A stretch of DNA of 55,159 nucleotides, taken from Rhizobium sp. Leaf262 (GTDB taxonomy: Bacteria > Pseudomonadota > Alphaproteobacteria > Rhizobiales > Rhizobiaceae). Below, in pieces: positions 1 through 7,130 of this stretch. Positions within the stretch are counted from its first letter, which is position 1; each line of letters opens with the position of its first letter. Both the position numbers and the translations under genes were made by a program. The notes below the pieces were generated by a model. The model was not told the DNA's origin and did not search any database. It saw only the letters and a list, made by a program, of their open reading frames with translations. The stretch lies in the NCBI RefSeq assembly GCF_001422245.1, contig NZ_LMMM01000009.1, positions 1 through 55,159 of the forward strand. The letters are read 5' to 3'.

Positions 1-100
1 CATCTCGAACGCTGCGGCTGAGTGGAGGCTGTGCGCCCAGCCGATCTCCCTCCTTGTGGGGGAGATGTCCGGCAGGACAGAGGGGGGTAAGCCCCACCCG
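1..100. repeat. Rhizobial intergenic palindromic repeat, left copy cut by window edge
   Basis: The stretch from about 43 holds a block (CTCCCTCCTTGTGGGGGAGA, then a GTCCGGCAGGACAGAGGGG run) that recurs almost identically near 4168-4222 and 51225-51285, and inverted near 4056-4110 and 51105-51160. In the complete copies two blocks face each other around a 60-70 bp centre. Here only the right half is seen. It sits downstream of the tape-measure gene and is probably a non-autonomous mobile or REP-like element; family name not assigned. Confidence 0.75.
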
Positions 101-143
101 CAACGCCAACGACGACAAGACCTCAACGCCGAACGCAAAAACA

Positions 144-722
144 CTAAAGCCCCCGCTGCCCCCGCCCCACACTCCGCGCCAGCATCGCCGAAATCTGCCC
201 CTCGCTACGCCGAAAACTCGCCGCATCGCTCGCCGTCACGTTAAACACGATCTGCGTACCTCCACCGCCCCCGGCAGAAGCCACGCCCAGTGACCCATCC
301 GCCCCGCGCTTCAGCGGCAAGATCGCCTCACTCCCCGCCTCACCCATCAACCCCATATCGCCACTCATGGGAAAAAACGTCGGGCTCGAAACCACCCCAC
401 CCTCAGCAAAAGGCGTCACCCGCCCCGGCACACCGCCATTGGCAAAGGCAAACAGCGACCCCGCCCCCGATGTGAGGTTACTCACTGCCGAAGACAGCAT
501 GTTCTCCAGCGGCTTCAACCCGGCGGACAGCGCAATATTGGAAAGCCGCGTCCCCAACCCCTGCAACACGCTGTCCAACCCCTTCCCACCCGTGGAAGCC
601 GCCTGAAGCGCAGACGTCAAAGCCGACCCAAACCGCTGCGACCGCCGCTCCAGATCCTCCATCACGTCAGCCAAAGCCTGCGCCTCATCACGCTGGCCGC
701 CAAAACTCGTCTCATCAGCCAT
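144..722 (-). CDS. Short phage tail tape-measure protein (GTA gp11-like)
   Basis: A 192-residue protein with a helical N-terminal half (about residues 1-80, heptad-like and rich in Ala and Leu) and a Gly-rich C-terminal half carrying the signature seen at the C-terminus of rhizobial tape-measure proteins: ANGGV, FAEGGVVSSPTFFP, GEAGSEAILPL. Tape-measure proteins set tail length and lie inside the tail tube. At about 190 residues it is close to the short tape measure of the Rhodobacter GTA and far below ordinary siphophage sizes, one reason for calling the cluster GTA-like. It follows the tail assembly chaperone but is separated from it by a plus-strand DUF4160/DUF2442 pair. Start is the ATG at 722. 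Downstream tail genes would lie beyond the left edge. Confidence 0.85.
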   Translation of the reverse strand: MADETSFGGQRDEAQALADVMEDLERRSQRFGSALTSALQAASTGGKGLDSVLQGLGTRLSNIALSAGLKPLENMLSSAVSNLTSGAGSLFAFANGGVPGRVTPFAEGGVVSSPTFFPMSGDMGLMGEAGSEAILPLKRGADGSLGVASAGGGGGTQIVFNVTASDAASFRRSEGQISAMLARSVGRGQRGL

Positions 723-823
723 CGGCCTTGCCTTTCTGATTCAATTTGGGATGCTAGGGGATTGGAATGACGCAGCAATTGTTAAATCACTTGAAAAACC
801 CAAGAAGTTAGGTTATTTGTATA

Positions 824-1051
824 ATGGTTACGGTTCTTCGCCAGTACGGAATGCGTTTCGTCGTCTACACTGCGGATCACGAACCGCCTCACGCTCATGT
901 CTATGGCGAAGGAGAAAGCCGCATCGACATCATCAATCTCACCGTCATCACGCAGGGAGGCATGTCAGATAGGGATGTTCGACGAGCTGTAGATGTGGTC
1001 GAAGAACACCGGCAACTCTTTCTCGATACCTGGAGGAAATATCATGGTTGA
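824..1051 (+). CDS. DUF4160 domain protein
   Basis: A 75-residue protein that starts MVTVLR and contains the EPPHAHVYGEG core of the DUF4160 family, which commonly sits next to DUF2442 genes in a two-gene module that resembles a toxin-antitoxin pair. The stop overlaps the start of the DUF2442 gene by 8 bases, so the two are translated together. Both are antisense to the GTA-like cluster and sit between its chaperone and tape-measure genes, which marks them as an insertion. A TTGAAA at about 791 and AT-rich sequence up to the ATG suggest their own promoter. Biochemical activity of the family is not established as far as I know. Confidence 0.8.
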   Translation: MVTVLRQYGMRFVVYTADHEPPHAHVYGEGESRIDIINLTVITQGGMSDRDVRRAVDVVEEHRQLFLDTWRKYHG

Positions 1052-1454
1052 GATCAGCGATCAGGAACTTGCCCAGGCAAAAAAGCGCTGGGGGCATGAA
1101 CGGGCAGAGCGCCCTGTCCCGAACGCGATTCGCTTCGACGCGCCATCGGAACGGGTCATCGTGGATTTCACCAATGGGGCATCCTTCATGTTCCCCGCCC
1201 GCGCGGTGGAAGGGCTGGAGCTGGCGACAACGGCGCAACTCGCCGAAGTCGAATTGCTGGGTGAAACCGGTCTCCACTGGGAAAGCCTCGACGTGGATTA
1301 TACCGTCACTGGCCTGATGAGCGGCATCTTCGGCAGCAAGACCTTCATGGAGGCGCAAAGCCGTGGCGGGAAAAGCCGCTCCCCCGCCAAAGCCGCCGCT
1401 AGCCGCGCCAATGGCGCAAAAGGGGGCCGTCCGAAGAAAACGGCAAGGCCCTGA
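1044..1454 (+). CDS. DUF2442 domain protein
   Basis: A 136-residue protein; ATG at 1044 follows AGGAAATATC, a good ribosome site. The central part (roughly residues 22-85) has the DUF2442 pattern: RFDAPSERVIVDFTNGASFMFP, then ELLGETGLHWESLDVDYTV. The last 35 residues are basic and low-complexity (Lys, Ala, Gly, Arg), a plausible nucleic-acid-binding tail. It overlaps the DUF4160 gene by 8 bases, and its stop lies directly before the converging stop of the tail chaperone gene at 1455. The family is thought to act as an antitoxin or regulator to DUF4160; that role is inference here. Confidence 0.8.
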   Translation: MVEISDQELAQAKKRWGHERAERPVPNAIRFDAPSERVIVDFTNGASFMFPARAVEGLELATTAQLAEVELLGETGLHWESLDVDYTVTGLMSGIFGSKTFMEAQSRGGKSRSPAKAAASRANGAKGGRPKKTARP

Positions 1455-1676
1455 TCAACAATCCGGAAAAGCCCGCATCAACCCCTCCAGCCCACCGCGA
1501 TCCAAACCATCACGCTGCGGCCTCATCCCGCCCGTCATGGCAAAGAACTCCACGGGCGTCAGCGCCCAGAAAACCGTTGGAGAAAGCCGCAGCAGACTCA
1601 GGCCCGCATGGATCACCTGCCCCCAGGGAAAGGGCTTGGCACCATGATCAGGGCTTGAACCCGCTGCGGCACTCAA
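1455..1676 (-). CDS. Phage tail assembly chaperone (rcc01693/DUF2376-like)
   Basis: A 73-residue protein containing LSPTVFWALTPVEFFAMTGG, the hallmark of the small tail assembly chaperone that lies between gp10 and the tape measure in GTA clusters. Such chaperones coat the tape measure before the tube assembles. The ATG at 1676 overlaps the stop of the gp10 gene by 4 bases (ATGA), so expression is translationally coupled. Length and position match the family. Confidence 0.85.
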   Translation of the reverse strand: MSAAAGSSPDHGAKPFPWGQVIHAGLSLLRLSPTVFWALTPVEFFAMTGGMRPQRDGLDRGGLEGLMRAFPDC

Positions 1677-2035
1677 GGGGAAGCCGTGGCCTGCCCCTCC
1701 GTGCCGGTTCCGGCAAAGGTCGCGGTCAGGAGGTCTCCCACGATCGTTGCATAACCGGCAATTCCACCCTCGATGCTCATGCCCCCCACATCGTCGTCGG
1801 AAAACACGTTGCCAGCACCGCGAAGCCCGGCCCCGATGACGCGGATCATATCGGCGGACTTCATCCGCCCACTGGCGAAGCGGCTCGCCAAGCCCGTCAG
1901 GTCATCGGCGGCGAAGGCGGTTTCCAGTTCCGCCAGCGCGCCCAGCGTCAGGCACAGAATGCGCCGCTCGCCATCCAGCACCGCCTCCACCTCTCCGCGT
2001 CTGCGGTTGGCCCGCCCGAAATTCGCGACCCCCAT
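1673..2035 (-). CDS. GTA gp10-like tail assembly chaperone
   Basis: A 120-residue protein starting MGVANFGRANRRRGEVEA, with the family features GERRILCLTLGALAELETAF and a helical middle, as in the GTA_gp10 family. In phages this position is taken by the first tail assembly chaperone. The ATG at 2035 overlaps the TGA of the major tail protein (TGATG); a GTG one codon upstream is the alternative. It overlaps the next gene by 4 bases, so major tail protein, gp10 and gp10.1 form one tightly coupled set. Confidence 0.85.
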   Translation of the reverse strand: MGVANFGRANRRRGEVEAVLDGERRILCLTLGALAELETAFAADDLTGLASRFASGRMKSADMIRVIGAGLRGAGNVFSDDDVGGMSIEGGIAGYATIVGDLLTATFAGTGTEGQATASP

Positions 2036-2442
2036 CACAGCGCTCCAAAGCTGATGGCGCCGGCCGATTCCAGCGCAATCTCGAACTGCACCTCGCCATC
2101 ATGCCGCCCGGAATATTCTAGCGCCGTAATCTGAAACGGCCCGGACACGGTGCCGAAATCCGGGATCACGATCTGCCAGCCGGGAATGGCCCCGGCAAAA
2201 AACTGCCCGCGCACCAGCGCGTCGCTCTGCTGGTCCTTGAAGATGCCCGATGCCGTCAGCCCCGCCCGCTGAACACCCGCCCCCGCCAGCAATTCCCGCC
2301 ACCGCCCGGCACTTTCCGCATCCGTCACATCAACGCTCTCCGCATTGAACGCCAGCCGCTTCGTGCGCAGCCCGGCCACAGTCACGAACGCCCCGCCATT
2401 ATCGATCTTCAGCAGCAGGTCTTTCCCCTTCTGCGCCACCAT
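2035..2442 (-). CDS. Major tail protein (GTA gp9-like tail tube)
   Basis: A 135-residue protein with the tail tube fold signature of the GTA gp9/TP901-1 type: MVAQKGKDLLLKIDN at the start, SVDVTDAESAGRWRELL, then GQFFAGAIPGWQIVIPDFGTVSGPFQITALEYSG. It polymerises into the tail tube. The ATG at 2442 is preceded by AAAGGA at the right distance and was preferred over the upstream in-frame start at 2457. A 186-bp palindromic repeat separates it from the gene before it. Confidence 0.88.
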   Translation of the reverse strand: MVAQKGKDLLLKIDNGGAFVTVAGLRTKRLAFNAESVDVTDAESAGRWRELLAGAGVQRAGLTASGIFKDQQSDALVRGQFFAGAIPGWQIVIPDFGTVSGPFQITALEYSGRHDGEVQFEIALESAGAISFGAL

Positions 2443-2490
2443 GATGTGTCCTTTCACAAACTAAAAATGAAAGGGGAAACGGTGCGGCCG

Positions 2491-2676
2491 GGTAACCTCT
2501 CCCCCTGTGGGAGAGGACAGAAAATCACGATCTTAGCCAAAGGCTAAGTCGTAGATTTTCTAGGTGAGGGGTTTGCCGCTTACGCCGAGGCCAGACCCCT
2601 CACTTGCGATTTCTAACACTTAAGCTAAGCTTAAGATGTTGAAAACGCTTTCTCTCCCACAGGGGGAGAGATAACC
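2491..2676. repeat. 186-bp palindromic repeat, copy A
   Basis: Ends are inverted: CTCTCCCCCTGTGGGAGAG at the left and TCTCTCCCACAGGGGGAGAG at the right, with inner inverted segments around the Tyr-type TAGATTTTCTAGGTGAGGGG motif. A second copy of the same length lies at 45591-45776 with only scattered differences, mainly in the small hairpins. No ORF. It looks like a non-autonomous MITE-type element or structured intergenic repeat of rhizobia, here placed between two genes of the tail operon. Confidence 0.85.
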
Positions 2677-2693
2677 ACCGCACCCACCCGCCC

Positions 2694-3095
2694 CTACTCC
2701 GTCACCGCCCGAAACCGTATCTCCGTCAAAAACTGCTTCGTTTTCGCCTGCCGCACAGACCGGCTGGAGCGATAAAACAGGCTTACCAGCGCAATCCCTC
2801 CGCCCAGCACCAATGGCGCATCGTCGAGCAGCGTCAGAACGCGCACTGCAATGTCCTGCGCCAGCTTGCGCCCACCCTCCTCGCTCCACACCTCGATGGT
2901 CAGGAAATGCTCTTCACCCCGTTCTGAAGCCGTCGAATAATCACGGCTGTCGATTTCGCCGAAAGCAACGCAAGGCAGAACCGGCCTCGGCAACAGCCGG
3001 TCGACAATGCCGCGCGCACCCACCATGCCCACCAGCACCGCATCTCCGGCAAGGCGGGTGTGCACCGCCTGCAACAGCGCATTCGCCGCCCTCAT
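2694..3095 (-). CDS. DUF3168 tail terminator-type protein (GTA gp8-like)
   Basis: A 133-residue protein with the DUF3168 pattern: ANALLQAVHTRLAGDAVL at the N-terminus, RPVLPCVAFGEID, HFLTIEVWSEEGG and a C-terminal LTEIRFRAVTE. Proteins of this family complete or terminate the tail tube next to the head. The start overlaps the stop of the adaptor gene by 4 bases. Place in the order (after head-tail joining protein, before tail tube) fits. Confidence 0.88.
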   Translation of the reverse strand: MRAANALLQAVHTRLAGDAVLVGMVGARGIVDRLLPRPVLPCVAFGEIDSRDYSTASERGEEHFLTIEVWSEEGGRKLAQDIAVRVLTLLDDAPLVLGGGIALVSLFYRSSRSVRQAKTKQFLTEIRFRAVTE

Positions 3096-3427
3096 CGGCT
3101 TTCCTCCTCGCAGCGGCAGACGATGAAGCGGCCCGTTTCATCCGGGTCGACAACAGATTTCACCGCAAACAGCCGCGCCCCCTTGCGAAGCCGCATGCCC
3201 GCTTCGATATCGCCGCGAAACCCCGCCCAGATGCGGTGCGTCACCGCCACGCCATCGGCGGATGCGCGCTCGTAAGCCCCTTGCGAAACCGGCTCGATGG
3301 CCGCCCAGAGAGAGCGCAGCAACCGCCAGCCAGCCGTCACACCGCCCTGCCCGTCAGGCAGTTCCTCCGGTGCCTCCAGCTCCAGCCGCGCCGTCAGCTG
3401 GCCGGGGTCGAGAAAGGTGAGATTCAT
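3092..3427 (-). CDS. Phage head-tail adaptor/joining protein (GTA gp7-like)
   Basis: A 111-residue protein of the phage head closure family: PGQLTARLELEAPEELPDGQGGVTAGW, then LWAAIEPVSQ, THRIWAGFRGDIEAGMRLRKGARLFAVKSV and a Cys-containing end (FIVCRCEEE). It plugs the portal after DNA packaging and makes the surface onto which the tail docks. It is followed with 4-base overlap by the DUF3168 gene and preceded within 3 bases by the connector gene. Confidence 0.88.
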   Translation of the reverse strand: MNLTFLDPGQLTARLELEAPEELPDGQGGVTAGWRLLRSLWAAIEPVSQGAYERASADGVAVTHRIWAGFRGDIEAGMRLRKGARLFAVKSVVDPDETGRFIVCRCEEESR

Positions 3428-3430
3428 CGC

Positions 3431-4000
3431 TCAAAGCCCCAATCTGCAAAACGGCGCAATCAGCCGCTCGTAGCCAACGGGCACACCCGCAGGCTGGTCG
3501 GCAGGTGAAACCGCGCCGCGAAAGGCAAACATATGCGCGATGTGGATCAGCATCGCCCGCTTCAGCGTGTCGGGCACCTCAGCGCCGCTTTCGCCAAAGC
3601 CTGCGGTAAAATCGATCTCGATACCGTTCAGCGGCTGCCCCGGTACAGGCGGTTGGCGCAGCCACAGCCGCGCCGGTCGCGCCTGACCATCCAGCAGTTT
3701 GTCCGTATCGGTAATATCGGTTGGGTCGCCCGCATCATCAAAAACCAGAATCGTTTCGATGGCTTGCACCGGTCCCTTCGCAATCTGAATCACGCCGCTT
3801 TCCGGCCATGCGTCCAGATACAGCCGGAAGCTCTGCCGCATGAGGCACAGACCTGTTTGGCGTTCCAGATGCTCGCGCGCGGTTGTGATCAGCGATGCCA
3901 GCAGCGCATCCTCATCCGCGCCATCCAGCCGCAAATGCGCCTTCACCTCGGCAAGCGTCAACGCCTCCGCCTGGGGCGGGGTCAGTGTGGCATAGGTCAT
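3431..4000 (-). CDS. Phage head-tail connector (GTA gp6-like)
   Basis: A 189-residue protein starting MTYATLTPPQAEALTLAEVKAHLR, the typical opening of HK97 gp6-like connectors, with LRQPPVPGQPLNGIEIDFTAGFG and a C-terminal helical part (PDTLKRAMLIHIAHMFAFRG). It forms the ring below the portal. The ATG at 4000 is preferred to the in-frame start 36 bases upstream because the family begins here. It is the first intact gene left of the prophage and would normally follow the capsid gene about 300 bp away; a repeat pair fills the space. Confidence 0.88.
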   Translation of the reverse strand: MTYATLTPPQAEALTLAEVKAHLRLDGADEDALLASLITTAREHLERQTGLCLMRQSFRLYLDAWPESGVIQIAKGPVQAIETILVFDDAGDPTDITDTDKLLDGQARPARLWLRQPPVPGQPLNGIEIDFTAGFGESGAEVPDTLKRAMLIHIAHMFAFRGAVSPADQPAGVPVGYERLIAPFCRLGL

Positions 4001-4055
4001 GGTGTCTCCGGGGGAATTGGGGTGTTGCAGCAGCAACTATTGCCTGTCATCGCCC

Positions 4056-4222
4056 GTGGCTCACCCCCCTCTGTCCTGCCGGACATCTCCCCCACAGGTG
4101 GGGAGATCGACCCGTTGAGGCCTCTCGCCCATCTTGAAGGCTGCGGATAGAGTGGGGATCACGCGTCTAGCCGATCTCCCTCCTTGTTGGGGGAGATGTC
4201 CGGCAGGACAGAGGGGGGTGAG
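4056..4222. repeat. Inverted pair of rhizobial palindromic repeat blocks
   Basis: Two copies of the same block face each other: CCCCCTCTGTCCTGCCGGAC from about 4064 and its complement ending near 4217, with a centre containing CTCTCGCCCATCTTGAAGG. The same arrangement, including a related centre, recurs at 51105-51290. The element lies between the connector gene and the cut-off capsid end, so it belonged to the host cluster before the prophage arrived. Confidence 0.8.
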
Positions 4223-4304
4223 CCACGGGCGGTGACGTTTCTTTTCGTCTTCGGTCATGCCGGAAACCTCCGGCATGACCACATCAAGATGAAGAACCGC
4301 GTTC

Positions 4305-4370
4305 TCAACTCGCCGCAAACTTCACCAGCTTCACCGCCTCAAAATTCTGCACCCCACCGCCCACGCGCTT
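4305..4370 (-). pseudogene. Displaced 3' end of the GTA major capsid gene
   Basis: Read on the minus strand from 4370, the codons give KRVGGGVQNFEAVKLVKFAA, then Ser and a TGA at 4305-4307. This is the normal C-terminus of an HK97-type GTA capsid. The body of that gene lies 38 kb away at 42441-43703, where it breaks off exactly after TTKRV. The two pieces join in frame through the shared AAGCG. It therefore marks the left host side of the insertion (attL) and cannot be translated with the capsid while the prophage is present. Confidence 0.93.
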
Positions 4371-4388
4371 TGTGTGCATTATACACAT
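4366..4388. other. attL junction
   Basis: The 5-bp core CGCTT (4366-4370) is shared with the right junction at 42517-42521. To its left is host capsid sequence; to its right is phage sequence TGTGTGCATTATACACAT, whose part GCATTATACACAT (4376-4388) is the inverted partner of ATGTGTACAATGC at the other end. Placement of the exact crossover within the core cannot be decided by eye. Confidence 0.85.
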
Positions 4389-4433
4389 AGCGTTAAGGGG
4401 CACGATTTAAAGGTGCAGTATGCGGAGTTAACA

Positions 4434-6128
4434 ATGCCAACAAAAGCCTATTCTTACATCCGAATCTCAACAAAAGAGCAGCGCAAAGGCCGAGGTGAAG
4501 AACGGCAGTTAGAAGCTGCGCAAGCGTATGCGGCTCAGCATGGCTTAGATTTAGACGACAGCTTACGCGATCTTGGTAAATCCGGTTATCATGGCGATCA
4601 CGTTAAGTCTGGTGCGCTTGGCCGGTTCATCGATTTGGTGGCAACTGGCCAAATTGCCGTTGGTTCGTATCTGCTTGTCGAGAACCTCGACCGCCTATCC
4701 CGACAGACACCAATCGATGCGCAGGCGCAATTCATAGCGCTGCTTCAAGCTGGAATAAAAATCGTCACGCTGACAGATGGGCAGGTGTACGATTGCGGGC
4801 GTGATTTCACGCAAATGATTATCTCGTTAACCATCATGAGCCGTGGTCACGAGGAAAGTGCGAGAAAATCCTACAACAGCAAAAAGAATGCAGATGCTTT
4901 ACGAAAGGACATGATCGCTGGCCTCCCCCGCTTTCTACCTCAATGCGTGGGGTGGATCGATCAGATCCGAATTCAAGGAAGCAAGGACTGCAAGTTCACG
5001 CTAAATGAACACGCTAAAACAGTTCAGAAAATTTTTGAACTTGCCGATCAGGGCGTCGGACCCTTGAAAATCGCTCGTCTGCTGAATGAGGCAAACACAG
5101 CTCCGCTAAAAGCCAGCAGTTCGAAATGGTGGGAAACAACCGTAATCCGCATTTTGAAAAACGAAACCGCAATTGGCACGCTGCAAGTCCACGATACGGT
5201 TGATGGCAAACTCGTGCCTATGGGCGAGCCAATTCCAAAGTATTATCCAGCTGCGGTCAGTGAAGAAATTTTTTGGCGTGTTCAACGCAATCGTTCACAA
5301 GTCGCTAGGACAGGTCGGAAAGGTCTAAAGTACGCGAATTTATTCCAGATGATCACCCGATGTGTTCACTGCCATGGCGGTCTGGGTTTGGTGAGATCGA
5401 CCAGAAATGATTTCCAGTATTACCGTTGCAAGACCCGCTACGAGGACAAAACGTGTCCCGGCCCTAAGAAAATGTTTCCGTACACGAATTTGGAAAACAG
5501 TATTCTAGATCACGTGACCGATTTCTATCTCGACAGTAAACTAGGCGTCACCAAGACGTCCGTGCAGCGTGATGTCTTGGTAGAGGAAGCCCAAGGTGTC
5601 GATGACGATCTGCTCGATCTCGAAAAGCGCCGCAAGAATGCGATGTCGATGGCAGAACTCGCGGACGACGACCAGACACGTTTGGAATTCATCGCACGCA
5701 TCCGACACCTTCGTGGACAGATCGAGCAGTTGAAAGCTAAATCGAACGAACTTCGTGCTGCCATCGGATCGATTGACGACCAAGCCAGCAAACTTCATGA
5801 TGTGAGCGAGACAATCGCTGCGGAGCGCGCGTTGTGGAAGACTGGTACCGACGAAGAGATATTCGTAAGCCGGTCCAAGGTCGCGCAATCGATCAAGCGT
5901 TTCGTTTCTCAAATACAGGTCGATTTCGCGCTACAGACTGCAACGATTTACGTCGCAGGCTATACCCGGATTTATCTTTTCGACCGTGCTGGCACTCGGA
6001 TCATAACACTCAACAATATCGAGCAGCCTTGGGATGAAATTCGAGAGATGCTTATCATCGATGGAGCGACCGAAAGTCAGATAACGGTGGCTAAAGAGGC
6101 CCATTCAAGACTTCGAGCTGCGGCGTGA
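4434..6128 (+). CDS. Large serine integrase
   Basis: A 564-residue site-specific recombinase. The N-terminal resolvase domain (about 1-150) holds YIRISTKEQ with the nucleophile Ser12 and Arg10. A recombinase domain follows (about 170-280, FTLNEHAKTVQKIFELADQG, then KWWETTVIRILKNE), then a zinc ribbon with Cys310, Cys313, Cys332 and Cys341, and a coiled coil (about 390-470). This order is that of phiC31-type integrases, which join attP and attB without host help and need a directionality factor to excise. The ATG at 4434 follows GGAG with 6-base spacing; the 20 extra upstream codons run into the attachment site. It lies 64 bp from the core, as is usual. The excision factor was not identified; candidates are the small genes beside it. 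Confidence 0.95.
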   Translation: MPTKAYSYIRISTKEQRKGRGEERQLEAAQAYAAQHGLDLDDSLRDLGKSGYHGDHVKSGALGRFIDLVATGQIAVGSYLLVENLDRLSRQTPIDAQAQFIALLQAGIKIVTLTDGQVYDCGRDFTQMIISLTIMSRGHEESARKSYNSKKNADALRKDMIAGLPRFLPQCVGWIDQIRIQGSKDCKFTLNEHAKTVQKIFELADQGVGPLKIARLLNEANTAPLKASSSKWWETTVIRILKNETAIGTLQVHDTVDGKLVPMGEPIPKYYPAAVSEEIFWRVQRNRSQVARTGRKGLKYANLFQMITRCVHCHGGLGLVRSTRNDFQYYRCKTRYEDKTCPGPKKMFPYTNLENSILDHVTDFYLDSKLGVTKTSVQRDVLVEEAQGVDDDLLDLEKRRKNAMSMAELADDDQTRLEFIARIRHLRGQIEQLKAKSNELRAAIGSIDDQASKLHDVSETIAAERALWKTGTDEEIFVSRSKVAQSIKRFVSQIQVDFALQTATIYVAGYTRIYLFDRAGTRIITLNNIEQPWDEIREMLIIDGATESQITVAKEAHSRLRAAA

Positions 6129-6314
6129 TTATTTTCGCTTGCGCTTGCGCACCATCTTCTTCATCAATTCCTCCGCTGACCAATCGGGGGATAACGTCAG
6201 GGCCGCCAAAGCCTGACTGTTTGGACACCAGCCGCTAACTGACAACGGCTGTTTCGCTTGGTCAGCACTAATTTTCCGTGCTTCTCGCGGCGACGAATTT
6301 GCGCGAAATTCCAT
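6129..6314 (-). CDS. Doubtful small basic ORF beside the integrase
   Basis: A possible 61-residue protein whose stop directly abuts the integrase stop. It overlaps the DUF6894-like gene by 47 bases in another frame. The C-terminus is strongly basic (MKKMVRKRKRK). No family was recognised and no ribosome site stands out. Small basic proteins next to serine integrases are sometimes excision directionality factors, so it is listed, but it may be a chance frame. Confidence 0.25.
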   Translation of the reverse strand: MEFRANSSPREARKISADQAKQPLSVSGWCPNSQALAALTLSPDWSAEELMKKMVRKRKRK

Positions 6315-6492
6315 CTTCCACGATCACGACGGTGTGCGGGACCGACTTGCCTCTTACCTTTGCTTCCAAGGCAAAAGTTAGAAGATTTAACTCCGCTTCG
6401 GTAATCGCTCGATATGGCGTCGAGAAATGGCTCCCGTATTCGTCAAGAGCAGTCTCGTCCTTGTACGTGATATGAAAGAAGTACTTGGTCAT
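6268..6492 (-). CDS. DUF6894-like small protein
   Basis: A 74-residue protein starting MTKYFFHITYKDETALDEYG, which follows the pattern of a short family common in rhizobia (YFFH at the start, Asp-rich strand, then a helix with ALEAK and a final strand VVIVEDG). The ATG at 6492 has GAAGGCG before it and is preferred to a GTG 21 bases upstream. Function of the family is unknown. It is transcribed toward the integrase end. Confidence 0.6.
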   Translation of the reverse strand: MTKYFFHITYKDETALDEYGSHFSTPYRAITEAELNLLTFALEAKVRGKSVPHTVVIVEDGISRKFVAARSTEN

Positions 6493-6665
6493 AACGCCTT
6501 CGCAGAAACTCACCTTACGTCAAACCGATTTGTGAGTGCATCATTCCTGCTGATCGTCTAATATTCAATTCACTAATTATGGGTTTCTGAGAGTTGATTT
6601 GTACGGTAACGTACGCTCTTTATGTCGTACTAGAATACCGCTTCCCATTACGGTAGGTAGGGCAA

Positions 6666-6863
6666 ATGGCAGACCTGTTCGACCAGATCGAGAACATTAT
6701 TGGTAATTCCGTCGAGTTGTTCTTCTCGAATCAACTCTGGACCGTGCGCGTCATTGAAGACGGGGCTGCAACTACGACTACGTATGAGGACGAAGCACCA
6801 GCGGTCCAGTTCGCGGAAGCCGAGATGGTACGTCTTGGTCTCACTAGGGTCATTCGTTTGTAA
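6666..6863 (+). CDS. Small acidic phage protein, unknown
   Basis: A 65-residue acidic protein with balanced, protein-like composition (MADLFDQIENIIGN... ending VRLGLTRVIRL). A GGTAGGG lies 5 bases before the ATG. Upstream at about 6600-6614 is a GTACG-GTAA-CGTAC palindrome close to TTGATT, a possible regulated promoter. No family recognised. It is a stand-alone gene between the integrase block and the tail fibre, a position where a directionality factor or repressor could sit, but nothing in the sequence proves that. Confidence 0.5.
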   Translation: MADLFDQIENIIGNSVELFFSNQLWTVRVIEDGAATTTTYEDEAPAVQFAEAEMVRLGLTRVIRL

Positions 6864-6997
6864 TCCCGCTACACGCACAATACCTACTTACAAAAGGCCA
6901 TCTGCCTTAGTAGCGGAACCATTTTCTCACTGATGAATTATCTCGACGTCATCTAAGCCCACTAGAGATGACAGTCACCGAGCCCTCCCCCGGTAAC

Positions 6998-7111
6998 GTG
7001 ACAAGCCAGTGCTGGCTAATCGCTTCGGTCCATTTGGTGACCAATTTGACCGAAGTTTTCGTCCCCGTCCCCAAACACTTCGATATGATTAGCCAGCACC
7101 GGTCACGTCAC
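6998..7111. repeat. Nested inverted repeats in a convergent gap
   Basis: Three nested pairs share one centre: TGCTGGCTAATC (7010-7021) with GATTAGCCAGCA (7087-7098), 12 bp perfect; CTTCGGTC (7023-7030) with GACCGAAG (7048-7055), 8 bp perfect; and TTGGT with ACCAA around 7034-7044. GTGAC and GTCAC flank the outer pair. No T-tract follows closely, so it is not a plain terminator. It fills the space between a plus-strand small gene and the end of the tail fibre gene. Confidence 0.75.
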
Positions 7112-7130
7112 GTTCGGAGCCAAGAATATT

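Noticed and set aside
144..722. Tape-measure gene as a truncated remnant
   Set aside because: Length and end match the short tape measure of GTA clusters, so there is no need to assume truncation.
1577..2134. 185-codon plus-strand open frame
   Set aside because: Antisense to three overlapping tail genes that have clear family matches.
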